NCBI GenBank assembly: GCA_003255025.1
Contig: QANY01002362.1
Coordinates: forward strand, 62,001 to 126,000
Reading direction: 5' to 3'
Source: Datisca glomerata
Taxonomy: Eukaryota > Streptophyta > Magnoliopsida > Cucurbitales > Datiscaceae
DNA length: 64,000 nt
The notes below the pieces were generated by a model. That model was not told the DNA's origin, did not search any database, and saw nothing but the letters and a program-made list of their open reading frames with translations. Position 1 is the first letter of the stretch; every line of letters begins with the position of its first letter. The position numbers and the translations under genes are program-made. Shown here in pieces: positions 11,771 through 22,078 of the stretch.

Positions 11771-12079
11771 GTGGTTTGTCACTCTAGCGAAGGACCACTA
11801 TGGCCGGACTTGCAAAGGGAATAGCAGCTTTGTCGCGCACGGAGGGAGATCGACCCATACTCAATGACGAGTGTTGACAAGAAAAGGAAAACATTTCACG
11901 CGAGATGAGACCAAGCGCAGTTGCGCAGGTGCAAGAGCAAGTCGAAGCTACTTGGGAGCTCCAAGCTTCCAACGTTAAGATGAGGAGAGTCATTGATACA
12001 TTAAACTCATACATCAGTGCCATCACATCACAACACTCAAAGGACATCATCATCCCCGTCATTGGACCCAAACAATGTC

Positions 12080-12260
12080 GTCACCCAAGTCAAGCTTTCC
12101 CAACCCGCCACGTAAGAGCAACCTTCCATCACACTTGTGCGGACACGCTCCTGTTCGACCAAGTCAAGCTTTCCCAAGCCAACATCTAAGAGTATCCCTC
12201 TGCCACACTTGCGCGGACATGCTTCCGCTTGACCAAGTCAAGCTCGCTAACCCGCGCACA
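12080..12260 (+). repeat. Tandem repeat in Gypsy leader (about 85-90 bp unit)
   Basis: About two copies of a unit containing CAAGTCAAGCTTTCCCAA, CACACTTGTGCGGACA and GCTCCTGTTCGACC recur in order. The last copy diverges into CTCGCTAACCCGCGC. Confidence 0.7.
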
Positions 12261-12419
12261 AGGACGCGATTGAGATTCCACAGCCCGTGTGGGGGCACGA
12301 CCCAAGAAGCCTCAATCCCCCTTCACACATATGTGTCGCGCAACCAAGCATCACACCTACACCAAGTGCCGCCATCATGCCCAAGTGCACCATACACCTC
12401 CAATGCCCCCATCAAGGAG

Positions 12420-13020
12420 CTCTGATGCTGCCACCACGCAAGCTCACGCCCACGCTCACTCCCGCGTGCGAAGGCCCTATCCCACATCTCTCATACCGCA
12501 ACCAAGCAAGACCATGCCGCCACTAAGAAAAACCATGCCACCATCAAGTAAGCTCAAGTCTGCACTCACTCCCGTGCTCGAAGGCCATATCTCGCATCTA
12601 CCATACCGTCACCAAGTAGGCTCACGCCCGCTCTCACTCCCACGGCCACTCCCGTATGAGAATACCTTATTTCGCATCTCTCATGCCGCCACCAAGCAAG
12701 ATCATGCCGACACTAAGTAAGCTCACGCCTGCACTCACTCCCGCGCTCAAAGGCCTTATCCCGCATCTACCATGCCGCTTCCAAGCAGGCTCATGCCCAC
12801 TCTCACTCACGCGCTCACTCCCGCATCTCTCATGCCGTAACCAAGTAAGCTCACGCCCGCACTCACTCCCACGCTGGAAGGCTCTATCCCGCTCTCACTC
12901 CCACGCTCACTCCCGTGCGCGAAGGCCCTATCCTGCATCTCCCATGCCGCTACTAACCCAGACTATACTGCCATCAGGCAGGCTCACGCCCGCGCTCACT
13001 CCGGTGAACGAAGGCCCCCA
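12420..13020 (+). repeat. Degenerate GC-rich tandem repeats in Gypsy leader
   Basis: Repeated modules GCTCACGCCCGCACTCACTC, CGCGCTCGAAGGCC, CCCGCATCTCCCATGCCG and CACCAAGCAAG recur five or more times with variable spacing and internal deletions. The array is C-rich on this strand and depleted in G, unlike its AT-rich flanks. Confidence 0.75.
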
Positions 13021-13499
13021 TCTCGTGGATGCCAACCTGCCACCATGGCTCCATGCCCCACGTGAGCAACAACCCGCACCCACACCATAGGCACACAACT
13101 AACCTCCATATGATCGGCGCGTAACTGAGTACCTCCATCATGGGTGTGGAACTGACTACCTCCCCAAGGGCTCGCAACCAGCCTCCATCATGGGAGAACA
13201 ACCAACCCCCACCATAGGCACGCAAATAACCTCGCTCATGGCATCCAACCATCCTCCGTTGTAGGCTTTCAACCACAAGCATTCGCCCAGAACCATGTTC
13301 AATCGAATGTTCGTACCAACATTCAGACCCTCGCACAAACTAATGATACACCAACACCTTAACCTTTTACTACAATGGATCAAGCTAACTTCACCCTAGG
13401 TGCATACAACGCCCTTGGTTGAAGTGGTCATTTCATTACCCATAAAAGTTCTCCGAAAGGTTCTCCAAGAAGAGAGAGTAAGAGTATCGCTAAATGAGT

Positions 13500-13720
13500 T
13501 CGTTGTCGACTTCAAACTGCCATACTTGGCCGACATAGCTTTGAGACCATACCCCGCGGACTAGTTTCCCCCAAAGTTTTGGGGGTACAATGGCAGAAAT
13601 GGGTGTGCCAAGAAACAAGGGATACGTTTCATTGATGACATAAGACCCTATGGTTACAATGAGTTCATACGTTTAAGGGGATTTTCCACATCCTTGATGG
13701 AGCGAGCTTTGACGCCTTTA
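13500..13720 (+). pseudogene. Gypsy gag-like remnant
   Basis: One frame reads VDFKLPYLADIALRPYPAD, a stop, FPPKFWGYNGRNG, then RLRGFSTSLMERAL. The arrangement (PYP...PxKFxxYxG...F..SL...A) resembles the retrotransposon gag domain of Ogre/Tat elements. It is short, contains a stop and fades into the following repeat array, so the call rests on spacing of a few residues. Confidence 0.45.
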
Positions 13721-13975
13721 ATTGACAACACATGTGATAAAGGTCACGCTTGGTCAAACGCATAGGCTCCAACGCCTTCGCTTGAGAACACCCATGATAG
13801 ACGTCATACTTGGTGTGACGCATAGGCTTTCACGCCTCTACTTGAGTACACCCCAACGTCATGCTTGGTGAGACGCACAGGCTTTCACGCCTCTACTTGA
13901 GAACACCCATAATAGACGTCATACTTAGTGAGATGCATAGACTTTCACGCCTCTACTTGAGAACACCCATGATAA
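13700..13975 (+). repeat. Tandem array, about 62-bp unit, four copies
   Basis: Units share CATAGGCTTTCACGCCTC, ACTTGAGAACACCCATGATA and ACGTCATACTTGGTGAGACG. Four copies are visible; one is shortened by about 8 bases. Each unit contains two ACG/GACG cores. Confidence 0.8.
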
Positions 13976-14020
13976 ACTAGAAATGGAATTATTTCTAACA
14001 AATGGACGTATGGTCGCCAG

Positions 14021-14452
14021 AAACGTGTACTATTACATTCTCGGTATCATCAGTAACTATTTAAATACACTCCCTCTAAAACAACGCAAGAGCACATACA
14101 TTACCATCTGGTATCTTGGGAAGAACAATTTAGAAAGAAAAAAAAATCTTCAAAGAACCGTCTAAAAGAAAATTAAATTTAATGGCAATTTTAAGAGGAG
14201 CTTAAAGTATCAAGGAAAAAAGTTAGTGGGTCGAAGAATGTGAAATAGTGGCTGGCAGTGAATTAGTACACCTTTTTATTAAAAAAAATTTAGAAGAGAT
14301 CCCTGATTTTTTTGGTCAAATTAGAACAGCTCACTATTTAATAAAAATAATTAACAATTTCTGATTACAATTAAGATCCAATAGCTTTGGAAGATCTCTC
14401 AATTACCCAACTTTTGTACTTAAAGCCTTTAGGGTCAAGGATGAATCAAATA
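14021..14452 (+). repeat. Direct repeat, right copy (about 430 bp)
   Basis: Second copy of the repeat at 10248-10693, in the same orientation and slightly shorter. The homology starts and stops abruptly at both ends, and outside it the flanks are unrelated. It lies about 550 bp upstream of the CEP start codon. Confidence 0.85.
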
Positions 14453-14830
14453 TAATAATGTATTAATATAATACAAAAAGAATTCAATGCAAGTGCTAAT
14501 TTGCATGGGCCATGGAGGAGGCATACAGAATATATACAACTAACAAGAGCTAAGGTATAGGCATGGTGGTGGACTGATGGTCTGGTTTTTGCTTAACTTT
14601 TTTAAATACCTTTTCTCAAGTATGAGAGGTTGGGCATAAACAGTTAATATAAGCCGTCCACTATTTTTTTAATTTATTTTATCACACTAAATATTATTAA
14701 AATTGTCACATTCATTGGAATCTTCTTCCCACTACTTAGGACATAGGACCCCTCACATGATTTTGTTCATTAAAAAAGAAAGAAAATTTAACTATAGCAC
14801 ACTTTTGCTGGTTAAATATGTCACGTTCTC
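14453..14830. other. CEP upstream region
   Basis: AT-rich intergenic DNA between the right copy of the 440-bp repeat and the CEP core promoter. It probably carries cis elements of the peptide gene, but none can be named with confidence. Confidence 0.4.
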
Positions 14831-14841
14831 CTAGTTCCAAC

Positions 14842-14849
14842 ATATATAA
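14842..14849 (+). promoter_or_regulatory. TATA box of the CEP gene
   Basis: ATATATAA within CCAACATATATAAGGG lies about 160 bases before the start codon. With a TSS some 30 bases downstream this gives a 5' leader of roughly 130 bases, which fits a small plant gene. It is the only good TATA element in the near-upstream region. Confidence 0.6.
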
Positions 14850-14918
14850 GGGATACTAGGTTTTTAGGTTCTTAAACCTACAACCAAAATCCTATAATTT
14901 ACCAAATACATAACAAGG

Positions 14919-14969
14919 CTCTCTCTCTCTCTCTCTCCCTCCCTCCCTCCCTCCCTCNCCTCCCTCCCC
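14919..14969 (+). repeat. CT/CCCT pyrimidine tract in CEP 5' leader
   Basis: (CT)n passes into (CCCT)n and contains the only ambiguous base noticed, an N at 14958. It lies between the proposed TSS and the ATG. Such tracts are common in plant 5' UTRs and are length-variable. The N suggests an assembly or read uncertainty. Confidence 0.85.
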
Positions 14970-15005
14970 AAAGAGTGGATTAATTGGTTTATTTGTAATT
15001 CAAAG

Positions 15006-15296
15006 ATGGAGAAAATCAATACAAGGATGAATGTGGTGTTTGCTTTGGTTCTTGTATTGATTTTGTGTCATGAAGTATTAAGTGTGAAAGGAAGACATTT
15101 GAAGTATGGAAGATGCAAGAGATGCTTGAGAATTAGCCAAAACAATATGGATGTGGCCAAGAACATTGGTGACCTTTTTGCCAACGCAGTAGACCATGAA
15201 GAAAAAGAGAAGATAAGTAAGTCAGAGTATGTTGATGATTTTAGACCGACAATGCCAGGTCATAGTCCTGGTGTTGGTCATTCTATCAATAATTAA
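15006..15296 (+). CDS. CEP: CEP (C-terminally encoded peptide) hormone precursor
   Basis: This 96-residue secreted precursor has the full CEP layout. Residues 1-7 (MEKINTR) and the hydrophobic stretch 8-26 form a signal peptide. Next comes GRHLK (29-33), matching the conserved block after the signal peptide in CEP precursors, then a variable charged region. The 15-residue domain DFRPTMPGHSPGVGH spans residues 78-92, with tail SINN. In known CEPs, prolines at domain positions 4, 7 and 11 (here P81, P84, P88) can be hydroxylated. The mature peptide is released into the apoplast and perceived by CEPR1/CEPR2-type LRR receptor kinases, acting in nitrogen-demand signalling and root development. The ATG has good context (AAAGATGG); an in-frame ATG at codon 8 is a weaker alternative. 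There are no introns. The cysteine pair RCKRC (36-40) and Met at domain position 6 are less usual. The paralogue number cannot be assigned. Confidence 0.95.
   Translation: MEKINTRMNVVFALVLVLILCHEVLSVKGRHLKYGRCKRCLRISQNNMDVAKNIGDLFANAVDHEEKEKISKSEYVDDFRPTMPGHSPGVGHSINN
15237..15281 (+). other. CEP: CEP domain (mature peptide region)
   Basis: Encodes D-F-R-P-T-M-P-G-H-S-P-G-V-G-H. FRPT, PGHSPG and GH are the invariant core of the family. One copy only; several plant CEP precursors carry more. Confidence 0.93.
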
Positions 15297-15393
15297 ATCT
15301 AATTTTAGGTTTAGACTCATTTGTTGGAAACAATTCCATTTCTAGTTTGATCTTCTATATTCTTCTTCTTCTTTCATTTCATGTATTTATGTC

Positions 15394-15399
15394 AATGAA
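15394..15399 (+). terminator. Possible poly(A) signal of the CEP gene
   Basis: AATGAA about 100 bases after the stop is a common plant near-upstream element variant. It is preceded by a TTCTTCTTCTT-rich stretch that could act as a far-upstream element. Confidence 0.35.
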
Positions 15400-15417
15400 A
15401 GTTCATCTACTTGGGCT

Positions 15418-15436
15418 GTCTCTCTCTCTCTCTCCC
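15418..15436 (+). repeat. CT microsatellite
   Basis: A short (TC)n run just beyond the probable CEP polyadenylation region. Confidence 0.8.
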
Positions 15437-16247
15437 AACTTTCAACTCGATGTTTTGCTTTCAGACCCCTTTTCGTAGATTACTCTATTGGTAAGGAAGT
15501 ATCATCATAAAGTGATCATAAGATGGATCTTGAGATTGAAAGATGGAGGCATAGCGCAGGAGTAACTGCTTCATTATAAGACGACGCAGACACTTAATTA
15601 ATGAATCTTTTGTATATCCTATAATTTTAAAAAACGCCAAACCTATAAAAGCTTCTAGATTTTTGTTCTCTTTCAAATACTTCTACGTGTGTGTGTGTGT
15701 GTATATGCATGAAGATTCAATAAAAGCTTAATTTTTAGTGTCAACCACATGCAAACAGAATGATAAATGACAAAGTTATCACGAGAATATATATATTTGA
15801 GAGTAAGATGGATACACTATATAGTGTTTGTAGACTCTATATATTTGGAGACCATCCAAATTTGGAAAGAAGACCAGGATGAATCATGAATGAAATCACA
15901 GGAAAAAAAGTTTATATTTCTCTTGACAAAAACCATGCGCAGCGGAAGATTTAAAGAAGCCATGCTGAAAATAATAGTTACTCGTACATTAAAAGAAAAA
16001 TGTTCTCGATATATATTAATCTAAAGTTTAATATGTGCAATAGATACTGAATGTTAAAGTCTTAACTCGACATAATAAAAAAAAAGTTGAAAATACTAAA
16101 AGTTGAGAAGGAAAGAAAAAAGAACACCAGAAAAGTTTTTTTTTAAGTCGTTTGGCCACCAATGCAATAAGATATAGTAGTCGGTTAAGTTAGTTTTTAA
16201 GGTCCAAACAAAGGTCAGATACATAGAATTAGGAAGACCCCAACTTT
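15437..16247. other. Intergenic, nothing recognised
   Basis: AT-rich, with a short (GT)n run near 15690. No coding motifs were identified. Confidence 0.5.
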
Positions 16248-18584
16248 CATTACAAGAAAACAGTTCTATCGCGACGCTTTCTTGTCTTTCGTGACGGTTT
16301 ACAACCGTCGCTATATCTATGGCGACGGTTACAAAGCGTCGGGACTGTCACCGTCAGGAAAACTATTGCGACAATTTTAGCAACTTCGGAGAAATGCCGC
16401 TAAAAATTCATCTATCGCAACGGTTGAAAAACCGTCGCCATAGACAACTTATTGCGACGGTTACATTGAATTGTTGCAATATCCATATGCCTCTTTCAAT
16501 TGCAGTGGTTTGATCATTTATTTTTCAAAAATACCGGCGGTTTGTAAATTCGCCGGTATTGTTATAATATTTTTTAAAAAATCATATATTTTTAGGTAAA
16601 CTACAATTAAATCCACCACATTATCTCTCTCTCTCCTCTCGGATCTTCTTTCTCTCTCTAAAGTATGGCTTCTTTCGATAGATGTAAAATGCTCCACTTA
16701 TTGCACTTTTTGATTTCTTAAAATTTATTGATGCATAACACGCAAAAATTTAACTTCTGAGTAAGTGGGGGTTAAAAACTTACGGGAAATGTGTTTTGGA
16801 AAAATAAACAAAAATAACTCGTTTGCTTTCGTCCATGTAATTGGTACCATCTTGTCAAAATATGTAAAAATCCATTACTGAAGTAGAGACTACCTTGGTC
16901 GGTCAGAATAGATATTCAGTCACTGGTAACAAAGCCAAATGAACGTAGAGATGTTGTTTATCTCGACATATGAATATTTAACAATATGTATACAACAAGA
17001 GGTTTACTATACTACTGAGGAGGGAGCAATGTTAGATAGAAAATGACATCAGATTAATCAACGGCACAGAAAACAAACCTCTTGAACTTGCAAAGAGAAT
17101 GGACTCTTAAGGGCATTTTCTTTGAATATAAGAAGCCCCACGTTTTTCTTACCTGTTAATCGCATTCAACCACATAAATAATAGCTTCTGTGAAGTATTT
17201 GCTTACTTATCATTATCCCCTAATGTGTTTCGTAAATAATAAATAACTAAAGCAGCAAAATGTAACCAACTTAGGGGCAATTTTAATCTCTAGGAAGTAG
17301 GATAACGTAGCATTCCACAATGTTAAGTCAAAATCTCACCTTTTAGCTCTATAGTTTCTAGTAATCATATAAACACTGACCAAGTAATGAACTTTTTTTT
17401 TCATTTTGTTTTAGTTTCTCAGAAATTTACTTTCTGGTCAAAATCAAAAACTTAAATAGCATAGTAGCATAACTCACTGGCTAAGTATACCATAGTATAT
17501 TCCATGTGGCACTTCTTGTACACCCTTTTCACAGCTTGTGTTGTGTTTGTTTTTGGAATTTCAAGTGATAAGTTTCTACGTTGAGTTGGTTTTTATAATG
17601 GAACTGAGAAAACTAGAAGATAAGTTTCAATCCAAAACCCAAAGCCATACTTTTTCAAATTTCTCTCTCTATCAAACATCTAAAAAAATTTCACAAACTC
17701 TTAATCTTTTAGTAAGGGCAACAAATACAATCCTCCTAAAAAGAATACTAGAAAACAAAAAAATTATAAAAATGCAAAGCTCAAAAAATGAAAATTCTAT
17801 AAAAGAATACTAGAAATTAAGAAAATTAATGGAGAAGAAGGAACCTACCGTGGCTGATCAATGGAGAGGAAAACCACTCTACCAGGGTTGAGCTACGACG
17901 AGGAGCACGGGGTTGAGATCGCCATTCGAAAATGGGGGAGAAATCGTGCCTATGTTGAGAGCTGGGGAAAACAATGGGCAAATGGAGAAGAAGACGCGTG
18001 AAGGGGGTTAATTTAGGGTTTTTTGCGACGGTTCTTAAAAAGCGTCGCTATAGATATTTAGGGTTTATTTTTGCGATGGTTTTTCAAAAATGTCGCAATA
18101 TTGATTAAAAAAAGCAAAACTACACCGTTTTAATAAATAATCCCTCAAATCATTTTGCGACGGTTTATGTAACTGTCGCAGTATATATTTTTGTTGACGG
18201 TTTATTAAAATCATCGCAATAGGGATTAAAATGCAAAAATATTAAGTAACCCTTCAAAGAAATTTACGAAGATTTTCATAAATCATCGCAATTTCTCAAT
18301 TAATTGCAACGGTTAACATGAATCGTCGTAATATTTTAATTAATTACGATGGTTTAGTAGAACCGCCGTAATATAAAATTAAAAAAGTAATTAATAGCGA
18401 AGGTTCAGCTACACTGTCTCAATATGTGACCTATTGTGACGGTTAATTTAAAACTGTCGGTAAAATATAACTAATTGTGATAGTTGACTAAACCGTCACA
18501 ATTTATCCCCCTTTTCAACAATTAGCGACGGTTGCCCTAACTGTCGTTGTATAACCGTCACAATTGAGGGGGTTTCTTATAGTG
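16248..18584. mobile_element. Non-autonomous CACTA transposon (copy 1)
   Basis: The left end reads CATTACAAGAAAAC and the right end, reverse-complemented, CACTATAAGAAAC, both close to the plant CACTA terminus CACTACAAGAAAA. Dense subterminal motifs of the type GCGACGGTT and AACCGTCGC recur in both orientations near both ends (about 16270-16560 and 18020-18560), as in En/Spm elements where they bind the transposase. The flanking 3-mers are TTT and TTG, so the TSD is imperfect. No transposase is visible; the middle holds only chance ORFs. The left terminal CACTA has mutated to CATTA. Confidence 0.8.
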
Positions 18585-18587
18585 TTG

Positions 18588-20600
18588 TAGAATTGCAATA
18601 TTGCTTACATAACTGTGAGTTGATAGTGTATATAATTTCATTTTAGATATATTATTAATTAATGAATATGTAAAAAAAAAGTAAATTTTATATTTTAAAT
18701 GTACAGGTATCATTACATTACGTGTATTAACACTTCATATAACAGTGTTGAGCATCACACGATTTCTATATTGCATTGCTCTACCTTGAAAATTTTGATT
18801 AATAAAAAAGATAAAGATATACTAACTACTTCATCCCAAAAAGGAAACTTTTTATAAGTTAATTTATTTGACGGATTGCTTAAATTAATTGCTTTTTTGT
18901 TTCTAAATTAAGAGTTATGGATCCCGCGTAGGGACAAGGATCGTGGAGTTCTGATTATAAGATTTGCAACTTTGAAGCATGCGCTTTGTCGTCTGTGGTG
19001 TGTGATTCTCGGTTAACCTTTATAATAATCTCTTCTTTAATAAAGTTAATTACTATTGGTAGTACTAATTAATGTAATTTAATATGTCCTAATCTATTAA
19101 TTAAGAGGATTCACTTTCGTCTTTCGGAGTTGAAAATCTAAAATCAGGTACTGATTACTTTGCAAGATTCTTAGCTTAGAGAATATATAATAATATATAC
19201 AGCTAAAAAAATACGTGAACCTTCGTTTTAAAAAATATATGAATAGCAAAAACAAAAACACTCTCTTTCATTGTTACCATTTTAAATGTCACATGCTTAC
19301 ACATTACTCCATATATACAAATTTGCTATATAGTCGTGAGAAAAAATTACAATTTATCAAACTATATATTAAAAAAATATATAGTTAAAGAACAAACCGT
19401 AAATTTCATTGTTCTATTAAGTACAATTTAAATAAATAATTAATTAATTAAATGAACTTAATTTGTATTATTTTTTTATGAATATCTTATAAAATTATGT
19501 TTATTGGGATCGTAAAATTGTAGTAGCATTATAAGATTCGACCAATCAATTCGAATCGTGTGAGTTAGATAGAATTGTAAAATCATAAGATCCTATAATC
19601 TAGATCGAGAGTTTGAGCACTGATAATCTATAAAACCAATAAAGTTAAGAAAAAATTAACTAATTTTGGCTTTAAAGCATTTTTCCTCTCTATATGTTTT
19701 GATGTAAACAAAGAAATAATGAAATCTAGCTATAATATGTTTTCTTATCTCACAAATCTCTTTAGGTTCAAACATCCTAAAAATAAGTTATGTTTTATTA
19801 ATGATAAATCTTAGACAGTACGACTAAATTCACAACACATACAAATGAGTTTGGCCGGTGATTTATCACTGACCTTTTTTTCAATGAATAAGCTTATTTA
19901 ATGCCCAAATACTTGCTCTTATAGTATACTATTCCAACCATTAAGTGATTAGTTAAATTATTACATGCCTTTTTTTAATAAAACTTTATATTAATTAACA
20001 TGTCCACCATTTTGACATTACCATTTATCAAGCATACTCTTAAAACCCATTAAGTTTGCTAACCTACAACAGGTGGGGTGAAGGCTATAGTGGAACTTTG
20101 TTGACCATATTTTAGAAATACAAACAAGGATTATCTTAAATAAGGAATGAAAATTATATAAAAAAAACAAAAATTTAACAAAATATCTCACCTAACCAAA
20201 TCTCCATCAAATTAGTTATTATATTAGTCAAATTAGTGAATTTCTTAATTTTGTAATTCTGTGACGATTTTGGTACCTTTTGAATTCCATCAAATTTTTT
20301 AATTAAGCATTAATTCTTCCTCTGTATACTAAGAAGTTGAAGTGACAAAAGTAGTAATTTTCAGTTTTATCGATATCATGCCCTGCATATTTACAACCGA
20401 AAAATATTGTAGTTACCGGTAAGATGGATTGACAGAGACCACATAATCACACAATGGTTGAGTCCTCACATCAATATTATGATACGGTTTGTTCGGTCAT
20501 AATATTCCTCAATCACCTAAAACTTGTAACTTTGACCAAGAAAAAAAAATAATTGTATATATATCCCATTAAGACTCTTTTTCTCTGTTAATTAATTCCT
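18588..20600. other. AT-rich intergenic DNA
   Basis: Two kilobases with no long ORF, coding motif or clear repeat. A stretch near 18833 (CTACTTCATCCCAAAAAGG) recalls a Stowaway-type terminus, but no partner end was found. Confidence 0.5.
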
Positions 20601-20629
20601 GAGGTCCAGAAAATCACAAGTTTGTATGC

Positions 20630-20730
20630 TCTAGATGGGCCGAATCAGTTGTGGCAAGAAATCAATGGGCCCAACAATCCAACCAGCCCATCTTTAGTGG
20701 GACTTGGAGTAGCCGCATGAAAGGTTGCGT
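20630..20730. promoter_or_regulatory. Cluster of site II-like TGGGCC/GCCCA motifs
   Basis: GATGGGCCGAATC, CAATGGGCCCAAC and CCAGCCCATC occur within about 65 bases. TGGGCC/T site II elements mark promoters of many plant growth genes. No gene follows: a Mutator-like element begins about 200 bases downstream. It may be a stranded promoter or coincidence. Confidence 0.3.
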
Positions 20731-20939
20731 ACACTTCTCTTTTTTATCAAAGAAATTTTCATTTTGCCCGTGTTTAATTTTTTTGTTTGTAAGTTTAGCG
20801 TATCTATTTTGCTTCTAATCTTGGCTAAATTGATAATGTTATAATGAATAATGCTCAATTTTTAAAAGAAAAGTTCAATTTTGTAGAAGATTTATTGAAA
20901 AGTAACTAAACTGTAAATTGAAAAGGATTTTAAATTTTA

Positions 20940-21214
20940 AGGTAAAATATACTTTTATACTTATACCTATAGTTTTAAGTAATTTTTATTTTCAATAATT
21001 CACTTTAAAAGTATAAAAATTAAACAATATAGTTACATTGTTAGTTTACATTTATCTTTCTACATATACTCTGTTATCGTAAATTAACTGTGAGATAAAT
21101 CTTAATTAACATTACATATAAATTACACGCGTGACATCACTCAAAATCTTTACCCAACAGTCACGTCAGCCATTACCGCTAAATTGTTACCCAACGGCCA
21201 TTGTTGCAGAACTC
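20940..21214 (+). repeat. Left TIR of the MULE
   Basis: Matches the right arm in inverse orientation, including GGTAAAATATA at the tip, an inner TACCCAACAG...GTCAGC block and CCATTGTTGCAGAACTC at the inner limit. Scattered mismatches and small indels show age. Confidence 0.85.
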
Positions 21215-22078
21215 AGTCCGTGATTAGGCAGGCGAACAATTTTTTTTCTCTTCATAGTCCTTCTTCCCCCAGACTTTCCCTTCTTACTTTTCAGATCTGG
21301 GTTCTATGCAGGCGAACAATTTTATAGATATGGGCTTTTTCATGGGTATGATTTTTATGGGTTTGAGATCTGAGTTTTTATGGGTTTGAGATCTGAGAAT
21401 TGTTTACAAAGTTTTTGAAAAAATTGAATCTTTGAATTATAATGTCTTGGTAGATATAGAATTCTCAACATTAGGATTTCAAAAATGTATTATTGGGTTC
21501 TTTGCGATGTCGGCATGGTGAAGTATATCAAAACTGTTTTCCCCCATTCCTTTGTTTTCCGATTAATCGTCCTTGCTGAGGTTCTTTTTTGGTTTCTTTG
21601 ATTCGTACACAATTTTTGTTTCTTAATTTTATTTGGGTTTATGAGTTTTTAGTTCTTGCTGTTTGCAAATTCTGATTTGTTGGGTTCTTTTCGTACTGCT
21701 GGGTTTGACCTTGTTTGATGTTGGGTTCTGCTTCAATTTTAATGGTGTTCCATTCTTTTGTTTACACAATTGCTTCGATACGCATCTCTCTACCTCTCTT
21801 GATCTTATGGTGCCTTGTCAAATCTCAAATTGGTTTAATATCTGGTAGTTCGCTAAAGAATTTTCTTTTGCTTGCATGGCTAAAGCTGAGTGTTTTTATG
21901 ATTCCGATATACATTTTTCTGTTCTTAATCAATTTGTATTAAAACCCAAAATGAAGAGAAGTTGGGACTGGGACACACAGCTTAAAGAGAGATCTTCGTG
22001 AGAGAGTTGAAATAAATAGCCTCGAGAGACAGCCAGTGGCGAGATAAAGCTGGACAGAGTTGAGAAAGGGAGCTGCGA

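Larger units (their letters stand above)
11751..13720 (+). mobile_element. Gypsy leader and gag fragment, truncated
   Basis: Downstream of the PBS comes a long GC-rich leader built largely of tandem repeats, then a short gag-like remnant, then a 62-bp repeat array. No pol is present, so the element is cut off within gag. Long apparent ORFs in the leader are a by-product of its GC-rich repeats and show no family motifs. Confidence 0.6.

Noticed and set aside
12289..12720. 143-codon ORF (and neighbours at 12075-12425, 12656-13090, and 12974-13336 on the minus strand) in the GC-rich block
   Set aside because: They are translations of degenerate tandem repeats in several frames and both strands at once, with no conserved motif. 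High GC simply removes stop codons.
10248..14452. Reading the 440-bp direct repeats as LTRs
   Set aside because: No PBS follows the left copy, no purine tract precedes the right copy, and the outer flanks give no matching TSD. The real Gypsy LTR and PBS lie inside.
18826..18900. Possible Stowaway MITE (CTACTTCATCCCAAAAAGG)
   Set aside because: No inverted partner within several hundred bases.
21663..21942. Two overlapping hydrophobic ORFs inside the MULE
   Set aside because: T-rich, intron-like DNA gives leucine/phenylalanine-rich chance frames; no domain is seen.
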